A stretch of 64,000 bases of DNA from Limonium bicolor (lineage: Eukaryota > Streptophyta > Magnoliopsida > Caryophyllales > Plumbaginaceae): assembly GCA_023374045.1 (NCBI GenBank), contig CM041778.1, forward strand, positions 365,712,831 to 365,776,830, in the 5' to 3' direction. Every line of letters begins with the position of its first letter. Position 1 is the first letter of the stretch. Shown piece by piece: positions 22,848-34,699 of the stretch. The position numbers were made by a program, and so were the translations under genes. Below the pieces are notes generated by a model. The model worked only from the letters and a program-made list of their open reading frames with translations. It did not search any database and was not told the origin of the DNA.

Positions 22848-24002
22848 TTATGAGGCTAAAACTGTATATAACAGGTATTGATTATTACGTAGCTCATATT
22901 CTTCATCGTGCATTTGCTTGCTTTTATCTTCAATTTGTTGTTTCTTTTTAATCTCAGTCTTGAACAAACTCTTTGATATTCCTTGTCTAATCAGACCTCT
23001 GCACTTTGTCTCAGTCACACATTTGTCCATAGGTTGCATGTTGGCTATACAGTGCAGAGTTGTTCCTCTCCAGCAAAAGTGTCCATAAGATGAACCTGAA
23101 CTGTTTTTCAGTTATCAAAAATAGATACCACAGCAACATTTCAATCCTTATTATTCCTAAATAAATTGGGGTCAGCTAACATGAATCATAGTATCAAGAT
23201 CGGGCTTTTTCTAGCACAAACATAAATTGCATAAACATATAGATCTAAGAATAGAATTGCATAAACATATTACGAACTCACACACACCTGTAAAATATTG
23301 AGATATCCTTCAAAATATGCTTTGTAATTTTCCATAACTTTCACTGCCTCACTCCAGACAAAGTGACACCAATCATAATGTTGGACGATATTTATGTTCC
23401 TCCAAGGGTCAAGTTATCCTTAGATTTATCATTTCACTTGCCAATGGGTTGAGCAATGTGCCAACAACAAGCAGAATGAAGAGCTTCACCAAGATGTCTG
23501 CATCCTTGCAATGTTCGATTTTTCTTTCAGTTGGTGGATACAAACATAACTTCTTTTTTTATAAACCTAGTTGTCTTGCCAACGTGGCGGCCTTGTCCTT
23601 TACCTCTTTTTATTTTTTTCCATCGCTTGCTGGTCCGAATGAGCATCATCCTTAGAATTCCTATCATATAATCCTTTGTGATCTTTAGCAGTCTGTTATT
23701 GTCCAACTTGAAAGAAAATTGTTGTCAAAATTCTTATACACTTACCTGGTCAATGGTTTATTAAAGTGCGTCTTCATGGGTAGCGTAGCTAATGCTCCAA
23801 AACCTACATCTTGCAATTTAGCCATGAACTTGGGGTATAACTCGGGATTCTTTTCCTTCACTTTGTCAAGTGGAGTGGGCAGCTTTGATATAGTGCATCT
23901 CGTTTGTCTACCGTAGTGATTCTCTTTGCTTTCATTTTTTGATCGGTAGTGCTGTAAAGAAAGCCATAAGAAAGTAGCGCAAATGTCTACAGATTGGTCC
24001 AT
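22848..24002 (-). pseudogene. Decayed ORF resembling the N-terminal part of transposon Ulp1-type genes
   Basis: Minus-strand pieces separated by probable introns read NPELYPKFMAKLQDVGFGAL (about 23845-23785), KLDNNRLLKITKDYMIGIL (about 23715-23655) and HYDWCHFVWSEAVKVMENYK (about 23385-23320), followed by a donor-like GTGTGTG near 23289. A basic helical stretch (SKSLFKTEIKKKQQIEDKSK) lies at 23000-22900. The spacing and the VGFGAL and YDWCxFV patterns resemble the region preceding C48 protease domains in plant transposon ORFs, but the match is weak. No protease domain is seen. It could equally be a fragment of an unrecognised host gene. Confidence 0.35.
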
Positions 24003-24208
24003 AGCTTGAAGTTAGCAGGACGTATTCAAAACAATATATCAAAAATTAACAACCCAACTATAGCACATAAAAACTGGTTAACCAGAGCAGTAGCTCACAC
24101 TGCTACTGCTCAAAACATAGCTAGAGCATTATTATCTACACATTGTATAATATCAGAATTAAGTTGCATAAAAAACAATGTACCATAATCATCATGTTAT
24201 AAATCTTA

Positions 24209-24575
24209 GAGAAATTCATAATATACCCCTTTTTTCTTTTGTAATTCACAATATACCCCTGTTGGTTTTCGTAATTCAACTTTAAACATGTTTAAATGTT
24301 GTCCAAAATTGACCAAAGTTTACATGGACGATGCTAAAGTGTTATATTTTAGTCCAATATCAAATTGTGACATGTTCATTGGGTCCCACATGTCACATAT
24401 GAGCTTAAAAACTTCAAATTTGATACTGGACCAAAATATAACACTTTAGCATCGTCCATGTAAAGTTTCATCAATTTTGAACAACATTTAAGCATGTTTA
24501 AAGTTGAATTACGAAAACAACAGAAGTATATTGTGAATTACAAAAGAAAAAAGAGATATATTGTGAATTTTCCCT
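24209..24575. mobile_element. Fold-back MITE with ~160 bp inverted repeats
   Basis: The left arm starts GAGAAATTCATAATATACCC and the right arm ends ATATTGTGAATTTTCCCT. The arms are complementary over long stretches, for example GGACGATGCTAAAGTGTTAT at 24328 against ATAACACTTTAGCATCGTCC near 24440. AAATCTTA flanks both sides (24201-24208 and 24576-24583), a probable target duplication. Size and structure fit a MULE-type MITE. Confidence 0.75.
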
Positions 24576-25484
24576 AAATCTTATCAGTGGTGATTTCATT
24601 GTTATGAAGATACAATTGATGAAACTCAAGTCTCAAATAAACGTTGTAGTCCAAAACATTACAATATGCAAGAGAGAGGAAGAGAAGACATCTTTAGATG
24701 CATATCACTAGACCTAGTAATTTAAATCCTACAATCGGTCAATTGCCATTTATTGGAATTTGTTGCGGGATACATCCCCAATACGACTTATCACTACCTA
24801 TGCATAAGTATGTATACATCCTAAGTGATGTTAATTGATAATATATGATAATGAAATAAGGCAAACAAAAACACATTCAATGTATATAAATTAGCCATCA
24901 ATGTAAACAACCATACAGACAAAGTTAACAAACTGTCAAGTCAACTAATAAATAACATTTTTAAAAAGAGTGTTAAGCCATCCACAATAACCATCCACCA
25001 AATAGCTATCAAAAGAATCCTCATTATATAGACAATGTAAGCTTAGTATAGGAGTAAAGTTATTTGTAGTTTACTAATTGTTTTGACTATACATACAAAA
25101 TCAGTTTTCTACTTGAATATTGCCATACTGTCTACTATTAGTATCAGTAAAATCCTCAATTACAATATTCTCAGTTTCGTTGCACCTTATTTTATTTTCT
25201 TCTGAAAAAACTATGCAAATACTAGCTAGAGTTTGGAAATCTACGCACTTAATAAACATCACAATTAAACTGCGTCAAATCCATTGTTTCGTAATCATTA
25301 AATTAGAAATCATAAATGCTGCTGTCAGTGTGAATTCTCACTGATTCAACTCAAGTCCAACGTTTTAGTCCAGAAAGTAGTTACAACTTACTAAAGGGAG
25401 GAAAAAAAGCCATGCTAGAGCCAAATCTTGTTTCATCTTTAGATGCATATCATTAGACACACTAATATGAATCCTTCAATTGAC

Positions 25485-25578
25485 GCGAAGCCCTCGTAGT
25501 TGATCGGTAGAAGAGTAGTATCCTAGAACCAAAGGTTCTGGGTTCAAAATCTACCTATTACCGTAACTATAAAAAAAA
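25485..25578 (+). mobile_element. tRNA-derived SINE (~94 bp) with target duplication
   Basis: CGTAGTTGATCGGTAGAAGA resembles a pol III A box and GGTTCTGGGTTCAAAATC a B box with the normal spacing of a tRNA gene. The sequence ends in a run of A. ATGAATCCTTCAATTGAC before it (25467-25484) and ATGAATCCTTCAACCGAC after it (25579-25596) form the target duplication. It does not fold as an intact tRNA and lacks a longer SINE body. Confidence 0.75.
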
Positions 25579-26282
25579 ATGAATCCTTCAACCGACAAAT
25601 TGCCATTTACTAGAACTTTGTAGTGTTGCATGAAACATCTCTAATATGATTCGCTGAATTTGCATAACAACTGTCTAACAATTTATCAAAGATTGGTGTT
25701 TTACTTCAGTGTGCCTATGCTAGTTCTGCATATGCAATCAAAGTAGGAACATACCCATGTGATGTCTGTACATACAAAATCAGTTTTCTACATGAATATT
25801 ATCATACTGCCTAGTATTAGTATCAATCAAATCCTCAATCATACCTCTCAATTTCTTTATTATGCAGCTTGTTCGATTTCAATATTTTTGTCTAAAAACC
25901 TTTATAGATCCATTGTTTTGTAATCATTAAGTTAGAAATCATATCTGTTGTTTTCAGTGAGAATTTCATAATGGTACAACTGATTCAACTCAAATTCAAC
26001 ACTATAGTCCAGAAATTTACAATATACAAGAGGGAGAAGGAAAATTCAAGCAACAATCACATATTGTTATCATTAAGTGCATATCATCCGACCTAGTAAT
26101 AGCATATCATCCGACCTAGTAATATGAATCCTTCAACTGGTCAACTCTCATCTACTAGAACTTTGTAGTGTTGCAAAAATATCTCTAATATGACTAGCAG
26201 AATTTGCTTAACAACACAACAACATAACAATTTATCTAAGATCAATGTTTTATTTCACTGTGGCTATGCTAGTTCTTCATAT

Positions 26283-26333
26283 ATTTTTTTTGATTGGTAA
26301 CAACAGTGGGTGTGTTTCCAACCCATGACCTTT
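26283..26333 (-). mobile_element. Short SINE-like insertion (~51 bp)
   Basis: On the minus strand AAAGGTCATGGGTTGGAAAC looks like a B-box half, and the insert ends in AATCAAAAAAAA. AGTTCTTCATAT and AGTTCTGCATAT flank it. The sister copy at 25727-25745 has the uninterrupted AGTTCTGCATATGC, so this is an insertion. Confidence 0.55.
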
Positions 26334-26394
26334 AGTTCTGCATATGCAATAAAAAATGTGTATATATCCAAGCAATGCTAACAAATAACCATAT

Positions 26395-27176
26395 TAGAGC
26401 TGATCAAATGGGCGGCGGGCCGGATTCGGGTCGGGCCGACATTGAATTCTAGGCCTAAACGGGCCTATATTTTTGTCCAAGCCCATTTTTAATTTTTTAG
26501 GGCCGGGCCGGGTAGGCCCGGATTTATTTTAATCCTTGCCATTATCCGCCCGCCCGGCCCAGTTTTTATAATGTTTTTATAATATTGTTAACTTTTTTGA
26601 AAAAATATACAAACTATATAAATATTAAATATAATATGAATATATGTTGTATGTAATATTAATAGATATTATATATAATTTAAATAAATAATACAAGGTA
26701 TTATATAAAATTAATTTAAATATATACTGCCTCCCATTTTCAATATTTTATTTTCTAACTCTAGGCATAAAAATTAAAGAGGAAAAATTTAGACTATTTA
26801 CCCTTAATTTTTGCATTGAGAATTGAAATAATTTGAAAATTAAAGTTGTAAAATGAAAGATGGGAGGGTAGAATTGGAAAGCAGATCACAAAAAAGCTAG
26901 AACATCTCTATTTTAAAACTAGTGAAAGAATCAAACAGATTATATACTGAAAACAAGGGGATTATATTATATTATATAATATATATATATATATTATATA
27001 ATAAACCGGGTTGGGCCGGGCTTAGTTGCGGGCCTAAAATTTTGCCGAAGTCCGGCCCGGTTTTTCATTTGGGCTTGATTTGTTGTCCAAACCCGCCCGG
27101 AATTTTTTTTGGACGGGCTTTATTTCCAGGCCGGGCCGGGTTGGGCCACCAGACTGGGTTAGTGTTGATCAGCTCA
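26395..27176. mobile_element. hAT-type MITE with GGGCCGGG-rich ends (782 bp)
   Basis: The ends are TAGAGCTGATCAA and its imperfect inverted partner TTGATCAGCTCA. Both are flanked by the 8-bp duplication AACCATAT (26387-26394 and 27177-27184), the length made by hAT elements. Subterminal parts hold several GGGCCGGG and CCGGCCC boxes, while the core is very AT-rich with an (AT)n stretch near 26980. No transposase is seen. Confidence 0.85.
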
Positions 27177-27640
27177 AACCATATCTATTAGTGAAAATGT
27201 AAGGAAAATACCCATCATATATTAGCAAAAGTAAAGCATATATACAAACGTTGGTAACAAAAGAAAGCAAATTAATTAAGTAGGTAGACAGAGTTAATGA
27301 ATCTAAAAAGCAGTTGAAGTGAACTTATAGGCATGTAGCGTAGTAAACCAACGATCAAGGAAATCATATACGCAAATGAAATTATTGAATATCCACCATC
27401 TGTAGCAAAAGAAGGCAAACAAAATATACACACGTTAAACCAGTAATACCAAAATATATGCACATGAATCATAGCCAAATTTTCAGTTAGAATGAAATAG
27501 AAGCGACCACGTGAAGTGGACGAAAGGAAGATTTGATTAATGGTGTTATGATTTTGAGCAAAACACCAAAATAAGTTGGTGAATGTAAAAGATAGCTATG
27601 AAGATAAGAAAGAAACGTGAATGTGAGCCAATATTTTTAG
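27177..27640. other. Unassigned non-coding stretch
   Basis: Nothing recognised; the small frames have no family likeness. Confidence 0.3.
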
Positions 27641-29090
27641 GGAAATTTCATGAAAAATCACTATATATTTGGCTAATTCATGAAATGTCACTAAAAAAAT
27701 AAAGTCACGAAATGTCACTATATATTTGGCTAATTCATGAAATGCCACTAAAAAAAAGTAAAGTCACGAAATGTCACTATATTTTTATAAAAGTCCATGA
27801 AATGTCACTATGTCATTGATCAGAAGCAAAAAACACAAAAATACCCCTACTAGTTAGCAAAGTATTTTTAAAGTTCACAACATACCACTAAGTGTTAAAA
27901 AATTCACTAAAGTTCACAAAAATTATAGATAACTATAAAAAAATACTTAAAATTATAAAAAATATAAAATAAGAAATAAAAATATATGAAAATATCATAA
28001 AACATAGAAAAGAGGACATATTTCTTAGACTTTTTTTCAAAATTATTTAGTACCATAAAAAATAATATATTTTAAACACAAAATTTATACTAATTTTTTT
28101 ACAAAATTAGACCATATAGTGCCATAATTTATACCAATTAATTACCATAATTTTTACTATATATTTTAAAATTATTTTTCTACCAATTTAAATTTTCATT
28201 CAAACTAAATTTTAATTTTTTAATTATATTTTGAAAAATATTCAATTTATATCTATATTTGCAGATGACTTTATCACATAATATAATTTATTTTGAATAA
28301 ATATTTAAATTGATAAAAATAATAATTTATAAATGTATGGTGGTACAAATTATGGTAGTTAATTGGTACAAGTTATGGTGCTTAATAGGTAGAAAAATTG
28401 GTACCACTAGTCATAATTTTTAACATAATTTATACCAATTTTTCTACTAATTAAGCACCATAACTAGTACCACTTAATTACCATAAATTGTACCGTACAT
28501 TTTCAAATTATCTTTTCTCTTTATCGATTTAAATTATTAGATCTGCGAAAAGAATATAAATTAAAATAATAATTTTCTAAATATTAATTAAAAGTTAAAA
28601 TAATTTTATTGAATAAAAATTTAAATTGGTAAAAATAATTTAAAATTTTATGGTAAAAATTATAGTAATTAACTGGTGTAAATTTTGGTAATTAATTGGT
28701 ATAAATTATGGTACTCTATTGGTATAAATTTGTAGAAAAAATTAGTAAAATTATGTGGTTAAAACTCTACATTGTATTTTATGGTACTAAATAATTTCTT
28801 AATTCAATATTTTATGATATTTTAATATTTTTTTATTTATTTTTATAACTTTTAAAATATTTAAATTTTTATGGCTATCTATATTTTTATAATATTTTGA
28901 ATTTTAGTGAATTTTTAACACTTAGGCATATTGTGAACTTAAAAATAATTTGTTAATTAGTAGGGTATTTTTGTCTTTTTTACTTCTAATCAATGACATA
29001 ATGAGATTTCATGGACTTTTACAAAAATATAGTGGTATTTATTTTTTTTAGTGACATTTCATGAATTAGCCAAAAATATAGTAATTTCCC
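27641..29090. mobile_element. MULE-like non-autonomous element with long terminal inverted repeats
   Basis: It begins GGGAAATTTCATG and ends AATTTCCC, with terminal inverted repeats traceable over about 300 bp. A 9-bp duplication ATATTTTTA flanks it (27632-27640 and 29091-29099), the Mutator-type length. The left terminal box CACTATATATTTGGCTAATTC is locally duplicated. The interior is AT-rich with repeated inverted TTATACCAA/TTGGTATAA motifs. There is no coding potential. Confidence 0.88.
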
Positions 29091-29141
29091 ATATTTTTAT
29101 GTGGTTAGGTACTTCACGGGTGATTATGCTCATACATACTA

Positions 29142-29374
29142 CTACCTACGTCCCGTCATAAGTGTTTTATTTGTGTTTTGGCACGTTTTTCCACTTCAAT
29201 ATTAAACATATAAGATAAAATAATTTTTTAAAATTAAGTTGTATAATATATAATTTTTTAGGGTTCCATTGTAAAACATAGACTTATAAAAATATTTTAT
29301 TTTATAGGTTAAATATTAAAGTCAAACGACACATCCAAATAGTAAACTGGACACTTGAACTGGAACGGAGGGAG
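29142..29374. mobile_element. Stowaway MITE (Tc1/mariner type)
   Basis: The left end CTACCTACGTCCCG and the right end, read inward, CTCCCTCCGTTCCAG are Stowaway-type termini. Both are flanked by TA. Size 233 bp, AT-rich interior. Confidence 0.88.
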
Positions 29375-30710
29375 TATATATTAGGTTACAAATTCAAAAG
29401 AGATTGAAACTCAAATCACACAATGAATATAATACTCCAAAACCTCACAAATCACTTGTAAATATGACTACAAAGTTCTCTAATATTTTCCTCTTACACA
29501 AAGAATCACTTTAAACTTCATGAAGGGGTGAATAATGTTTAAAGCTTGGATGAACCAGACGTACTAAAACCAACCTCTATTCTATCTATAGTGTTCGGGA
29601 ATGTTGAGTCTTTTAAACAACCATAGCTTACGTTATAATAAACTGCATGAAACAGTCCAATTAATTTACACTTTAAATGTTTTATATAATGTCACTTAAT
29701 AAAATAAGATAATATCCATTTATGGAGCAAAACTTGCGCCACTCTAACTCCACTTAATTAATTGAGAATCCAAGGCTCCGTTGTAAATGGTCATTCAACA
29801 TATGATCAATAAACTTATTTATAAACCAAACCATAAAATTTGCTTTCTTCGTTTGATAGAAGTGATCCTTTCAATTATGTTACAACTAATTAAGAAAAGA
29901 TATTATCTTATTTTTGTGGGGAAGAAACAATCGTTGCCTGACCATACACGCTTCACGCTTGAGAGGAGATCGAAGCCATTGCGTTGAACAGTCATCATCA
30001 CCATATTTGTATCGCTCGCAATCTGTTCTACACGCATGATCAACGACGAAACGTGATAAGTTTATTATTATTTTCCTTCCTTCTACTATCGGTTCAGAAA
30101 ATTTTAAATAGGATGGAGTATATTTTTTCTTTTGTATATCGCATCGTTCATTATTGCTTTGTGTAGAAAAGTATTCTTCTAAGCAATTCGTTGTTCTAAT
30201 AATGCGAGTCTATCTTATCTTGTATTCTATCATATATATGGTCTTTTCGTCTCAAAGTTTTTTGACCAAGGTTTCTATAAAGGCACGGACTTTGCTTTTA
30301 TATAAAGGCTCAATTTTGATTGGACGATACTCTGATCGGATTATGATTTACGTAATTCAATTGCATATGTAATACATGAACTTATTATATTGTCATCATT
30401 ATAAACAAGCATATATAATACTATATTCCTCTAGCTATCCACTTGATATGATATTTTTTTTTTTATAATTTATAAAAAAAATTATTTAAAATTTGAAATT
30501 TATTAATTAAACCAGTTTGTGTTATATTATATTAAAAAACCCAGCATATAATGACTAGCATTTATACGTATATGTACGACAACAATCCCTTATTTATTAA
30601 TTTAAGTTTTAATATACAAAAAAATGTTAACCATAAACATTAATAGATATATGTCATCCATACAAAAACTATATGTCATAGGTATACATAATATTGACCA
30701 TGATTGTAAG
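29375..30710. other. Unassigned AT-rich stretch
   Basis: No element ends, RNA gene or family-like translation recognised. Short open frames (for example 29787-29987 and 30154-30372) have no conserved features. Confidence 0.3.
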
Positions 30711-31740
30711 GTCGTCACTGACTTGACAGATTTTTGGGTTTGTGATCAATGGTGGTTAGACCATAAACCCTCCACTACGAATCCTAAAAAGTCTGACGTT
30801 TTTTGCTTTCCTATGGTGGTTTTTAGTGTGTGGTGTAGGTAATCTTTTTTTAAGTCGTATTATACTGTATAATGCCACTGACTAGGTAGGGTTTTAGGGT
30901 TGTGGTTTAGGTTTGTTAGACCCTAAACCCTGCGCTACAAACCCTAAAAATACCTTCGACATTTTTAACTTTCCTAGGGTGGTTTTTAGGGTGTGTGGTG
31001 TGATGTATGGTAATTTTTTTTAAGCCATTTTATTCCTTTATAATGTCATCACTGACTCGGCAGGTTTTTAGGGTTTGTGGTTTAGGATCGTTAAACCATA
31101 AACCCTGCACTACATACCCTAAAAATGTCTTAGGTGTTTTTAGCTTTCCTAGGGTGGTTTATAGGGTGTATGGTGTAGGGTAATCTCTTTTGAAGTCGTT
31201 TTATACTTTATAATGTCGCCACTAACTCGGCATGTTTTTAGGGTTTGTGGTTTATGGTTTAGGTTTGTTAGACCCTAAACCCTACACTACAAACCCTAAA
31301 AATGCCTTCGGCGTTTTTAACTTTCCTAGGGTGGATTTTTTGGGTGTGTGGTGTAGGGTAATCTTTTTTAAGCCCTTTTATACTTTATAATGTCGTCAAT
31401 GACTTGGTAGGTTTTTAGGTTTTTAGGGTTTGGGGTTTGGGGTCGTTAGACCTTAAACCCTGCACTACATACCTTAAAGATGCCTTCGGTGTTTTTATCT
31501 ATCTTAGAATGAGTTTTAGGGTGTGTGTAAGGTAATCTTACTTTTGAATTCATTTTATACTTTATAATGTCACCACTAACTTGACAGATTTTTAGGTTTG
31601 TGGTTTAGGGTTTAGGTTCAATATACCCTTAAACCCTGTACTACAAACCCTAAAAATGTCTTCAACGTTTTAATATTTTTTAGGGTGGATTTTGGGGGGG
31701 TTGTGGTCTAGGGTAATATTTTTGGGCATATTTATGAGTT
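30711..31740. repeat. Minisatellite, six ~170 bp units with opposed telomere-like heptamers
   Basis: Units start near 30711, 30874, 31045, 31215, 31392 and 31569, each with GTCNNCACTRACTNGG and ending TTTATACTTTATAAT. Each unit carries TTTTTAGGGTTTGTGGTTTAGG followed by CCTAAACCCTGCACTACA and CCCTAAAAATG, then AACTTTCCTAGGGTGG. TTTAGGG and CCCTAAA are the plant telomere heptamer in both senses. Because the two senses face each other, each unit can form a hairpin. The first unit is the most diverged. Confidence 0.9.
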
Positions 31741-31880
31741 ACAATCTCTTTTTTTTTTTTTTTTCGGAATTATATGCCATTCATACTGAAATAATTATTC
31801 CATAAGTTTACATAATACTAGCCACGCTTTTATATCATTAATATGTAAAAAACTACTCAATTCATTTTTACTTTCCAAAT

Positions 31881-32325
31881 AATAAGCTAACCATTTACAA
31901 GCAACATGTTAATTATATTTATGATTGACATGTTAAACATTTATGATTGACAGGTTAACCATTTACGATTGAGAGATTAACCATTTACAGTTGATAGGTC
32001 AACCATTTACGATTGACAAGTTAATATTTTTCAAGTGAGAGGTTAACATTTTTCAAGTGACAGTTTAACCATGTATTATTGATAGGTTAACCATTTACGT
32101 TTGATAGGTTAACCATCTAAGCTTGACAAGTTAACCATTTAAGTTTGATAGGTTAACCATTTACGCTTGACAGGTTAACTATTTACCAATGGCAGGTTAA
32201 CCTTCCACCAGTGACAGGTTAAACAGTCTTCAAGCGATAGGTTAACAACTTATATGTTAAAAGTTTTCAAATAACAGGTAAACAATTTTCAAACCACAAC
32301 TTAATGATTTTCAAATTACAAGTTA
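31881..32325. repeat. Minisatellite with 22-bp unit, about 20 copies
   Basis: The repeat unit is close to TGACAGGTTAACCATTTACG plus two bases. The central copies (31960-32180) are well conserved and the edges degrade. GGTTAACC in the unit is palindromic. Confidence 0.9.
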
Positions 32326-33443
32326 GGGTAGGAGTGCAATGAGTGTTTTAATCACAACTGTTCTAATAAATTAAAGTAGATCCAATTACCAATATTTAAG
32401 TCTTTATATAAGGCATTTGTTTGACCTTTATAGTATCCGCCTCCAGTTTTTTGAGCTCTACCCAAACGCAAAATTAATTAACTTGCCCCTTGTATTTGGC
32501 GCTCTACCCAAACGCAAAATTAATGAACTTGTATTCATATAGCGATTTAATTCTGTGCGGAGAAGGTAGTTCCCACCCAAAGAGAACAGAAGTGAACATG
32601 AAATGTGGTGATACTGATACATGACATTTATTAAATGTAGTGTCCATTTTCGTCGATAAATTACAAAAAGCCCATAAGCTAAGAAGGCACGTTAAGTTAA
32701 TTAATTAATATTAAGCGTGTGACAGGACACCCGAACCGGTGGTTGATTGTAGATTATAAGCTATTTATAATTCTTAAGATGACAAACACTACCTGCCACC
32801 AAAAATGAATTAAATACACAATATAAAGACTACATTTCAATTTCAAAGTAAATATATATTATAAGATCGCATTATTCTCACCACCAAATTGGTATGACTT
32901 AATATCAAATGTTGGGAAAATACCCAAAAAAGACTGGCAGATTTCCATACGCTACTAGCTACTTTTGTTCTGTTGTCACCCAACCTCGTCATTGCCCAAT
33001 TTTGGACCACCCACCACACTATAGACACTGCGCATTATATCTCAGTTGTTGTGTCGCCTCGAATCCATTATCACACATCCCCGCTATTTGATTTCAAATG
33101 ATCGACTTTTAGGCTCTATTCTAATTTCAAGCCACGTTCATGCCTCATAAGTTATAAGTGTGCCTTTAGGCGTCAGCCTTTTTATCTGGTCCATCATATA
33201 TTATACGCGTGTTATTATTACTTTATAGCATGTTTAGACCGGGGTCAAAAGAATTTAATATCTTATTCATACTACTGTTTGGAAAAAAATGGTTAAACTA
33301 AGTTAACGTTCACCTTGTATTGTTTAAAGGAATATTGGATACAAGCAGCCTATGAAGAAAATCAAACTGGGTTTTGATAGTTTGTCTCGTGTTAGGAATA
33401 TCACGTGCAATGGAAAGGGCGTAGCAACAGCAAATAGGTAAGA
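32326..33443. other. Unassigned stretch with one short direct repeat
   Basis: GCTCTACCCAAACGCAAAAT occurs twice about 50 bases apart (near 32455 and 32502). Otherwise I see no gene or element. Confidence 0.35.
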
Positions 33444-34695
33444 TTGTCTTTACATGTATGTTTTTTTATAATTAGGGGCACAAGGCCAGTGCGCCACAAG
33501 GGCAGAATACCAAGAATTACAAAACATAAAAGGCTCCTGGAAGAAAAACTGAAAATCATAATTGGTGATGGTAAGACAATCCTTTTCTGGCATGATCAAT
33601 GGAGTCATGCAGGCACACTTCATCTCTCCTTCCCAAGATTATACCAGGTTAGTCTTCAACAGCAAAATACAGTAGCGCAAATGGGTAATTGGACAGAAAA
33701 CTCTTGGAACTGGACCTTTCTTTGGCGGAGACCTTTATTTGCATATGAGGAAGAAATGCTCTCCTCTCTAATTAGCAGCCTTGGCGTGACACCTACATCT
33801 CCTAGTCAACCAGATGATAGCACGTGGGCTTCTTCAGGTAAATACTCTATTTCAAAAGATGTCACCTCCTCGCTGGATGCTAGTAGCAGTAACCCAATTG
33901 GCGAATTAAATGCCAATGATCTGAATCGAATATGGCAAGGTTTATGCGCACCTAGAATTTCTATGACTCTGTGGTTCACTTTAGTCAAACGATTACTGAC
34001 GCGTGACATCCTCTTTGAGCGCGATATCATTCCTCTTGGTCAAAGCTACTGCCCATGGTGTAATCTTGCAATGGAAAGTGTTGATCATGTTATTTTTCTA
34101 TGTCATCGGATCAAGAAAGTTTGGTTGAATCTGTTCAAATGGTGGAATCTGCCCTTCTCCCTCAGTGACTCAGTCACGAACATTTATCAGGAATGGTTCG
34201 CCTACCCACTCCCGAAAAGGCCACAACGTATTTGGCGTTCCACATTCTGCTATGGCGTATACTTCATATGGATGCAACGTAATAACGTAATATTCAGAGC
34301 TGAAACCATGGACACAGATCGAATCTCTTTGCAAGTTAAGCTCGGGGTCTGGCAATGGACAAAGGTTTGGTGGAAGGGCTTCCCCCTTGATTGTAATCTT
34401 TTCATTAACGCTTCCTCCCTTAAATGCTTATTGACATAGCCTCTTGGCTAATCTCACTGCTGTACTCTCTTGTGATCGGAAGCTTGTACCTAAGTTAAAC
34501 TCTGCTGTACTTTGCAATTCTTTAGCAGAAGCTTAGGTTGTAATTTGAATGTGGAGGGTACTCTTTTTCCCCCTTAGTTTTATCCCACTGGGTTTTGCTT
34601 AGGGGGTTTTAATGAGGCCCATCTATCCCATTCACCTGGTTTACCAGGCTCTTTATTTAATAAAATGGCTCACGCCCAAATTATCTAAAAAAATA
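33444..34695 (+). mobile_element. 5'-truncated L1-type LINE, 3' end
   Basis: An open frame to the stop at 34437-34439 holds the C-terminal part of a plant LINE ORF2. IGDGKTILFWHDQWSHAG is the typical block after RT. The zf-RVT domain follows with CAPRISMTLWFTLVKRLLTR, CPWCNLAMESVDHVIFLC (Cys-Cys-His-Cys) and a Trp-rich tail (VWLNLFKWW, VYFIWMQRNNVIF). The 3' UTR contains TTTTAATGAGGCCC, common in plant LINEs, and ends in an A-rich tail near 34685-34697. The annotated start codon is not biological because the 5' part is missing. The true 5' junction is near 33460; no target duplication was identified. Confidence 0.88.
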
Positions 34696-34699
34696 AAAG

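Larger units (their letters stand above)
24600..26390. repeat. Imperfect tandem copies of a ~650 bp non-coding segment
   Basis: Blocks such as ACATACAAAATCAGTTTTCTAC recur at 25089 and 25770, ATATGAATCCTTCAA at 25466 and 26121, AACTCAA plus TAGTCCAGAAA at 25348 and 25987, and TATGCTAGTTCTGCATATGC near 25727 with an interrupted form at 26265. Two to three diverged copies lie head to tail. No coding potential is seen. They serve as filled and empty references for the two SINE insertions. Confidence 0.7.

Noticed and set aside
25485..25578. Functional tRNA gene
   Set aside because: The box motifs are present but the arms do not pair as a cloverleaf, and an A tail and target duplication show a SINE.
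30711..31740. Interstitial telomere tract
   Set aside because: The heptamers are single or paired in opposed senses within a ~170 bp unit, not a tandem TTTAGGG run.
31881..32325. CRISPR-like array
   Set aside because: The units are contiguous without spacers and the surrounding genome is plant; it is a minisatellite.
33444..34439. Intact host gene of 331 codons
   Set aside because: The zf-RVT and post-RT motifs identify a truncated LINE ORF2; the start codon is accidental.
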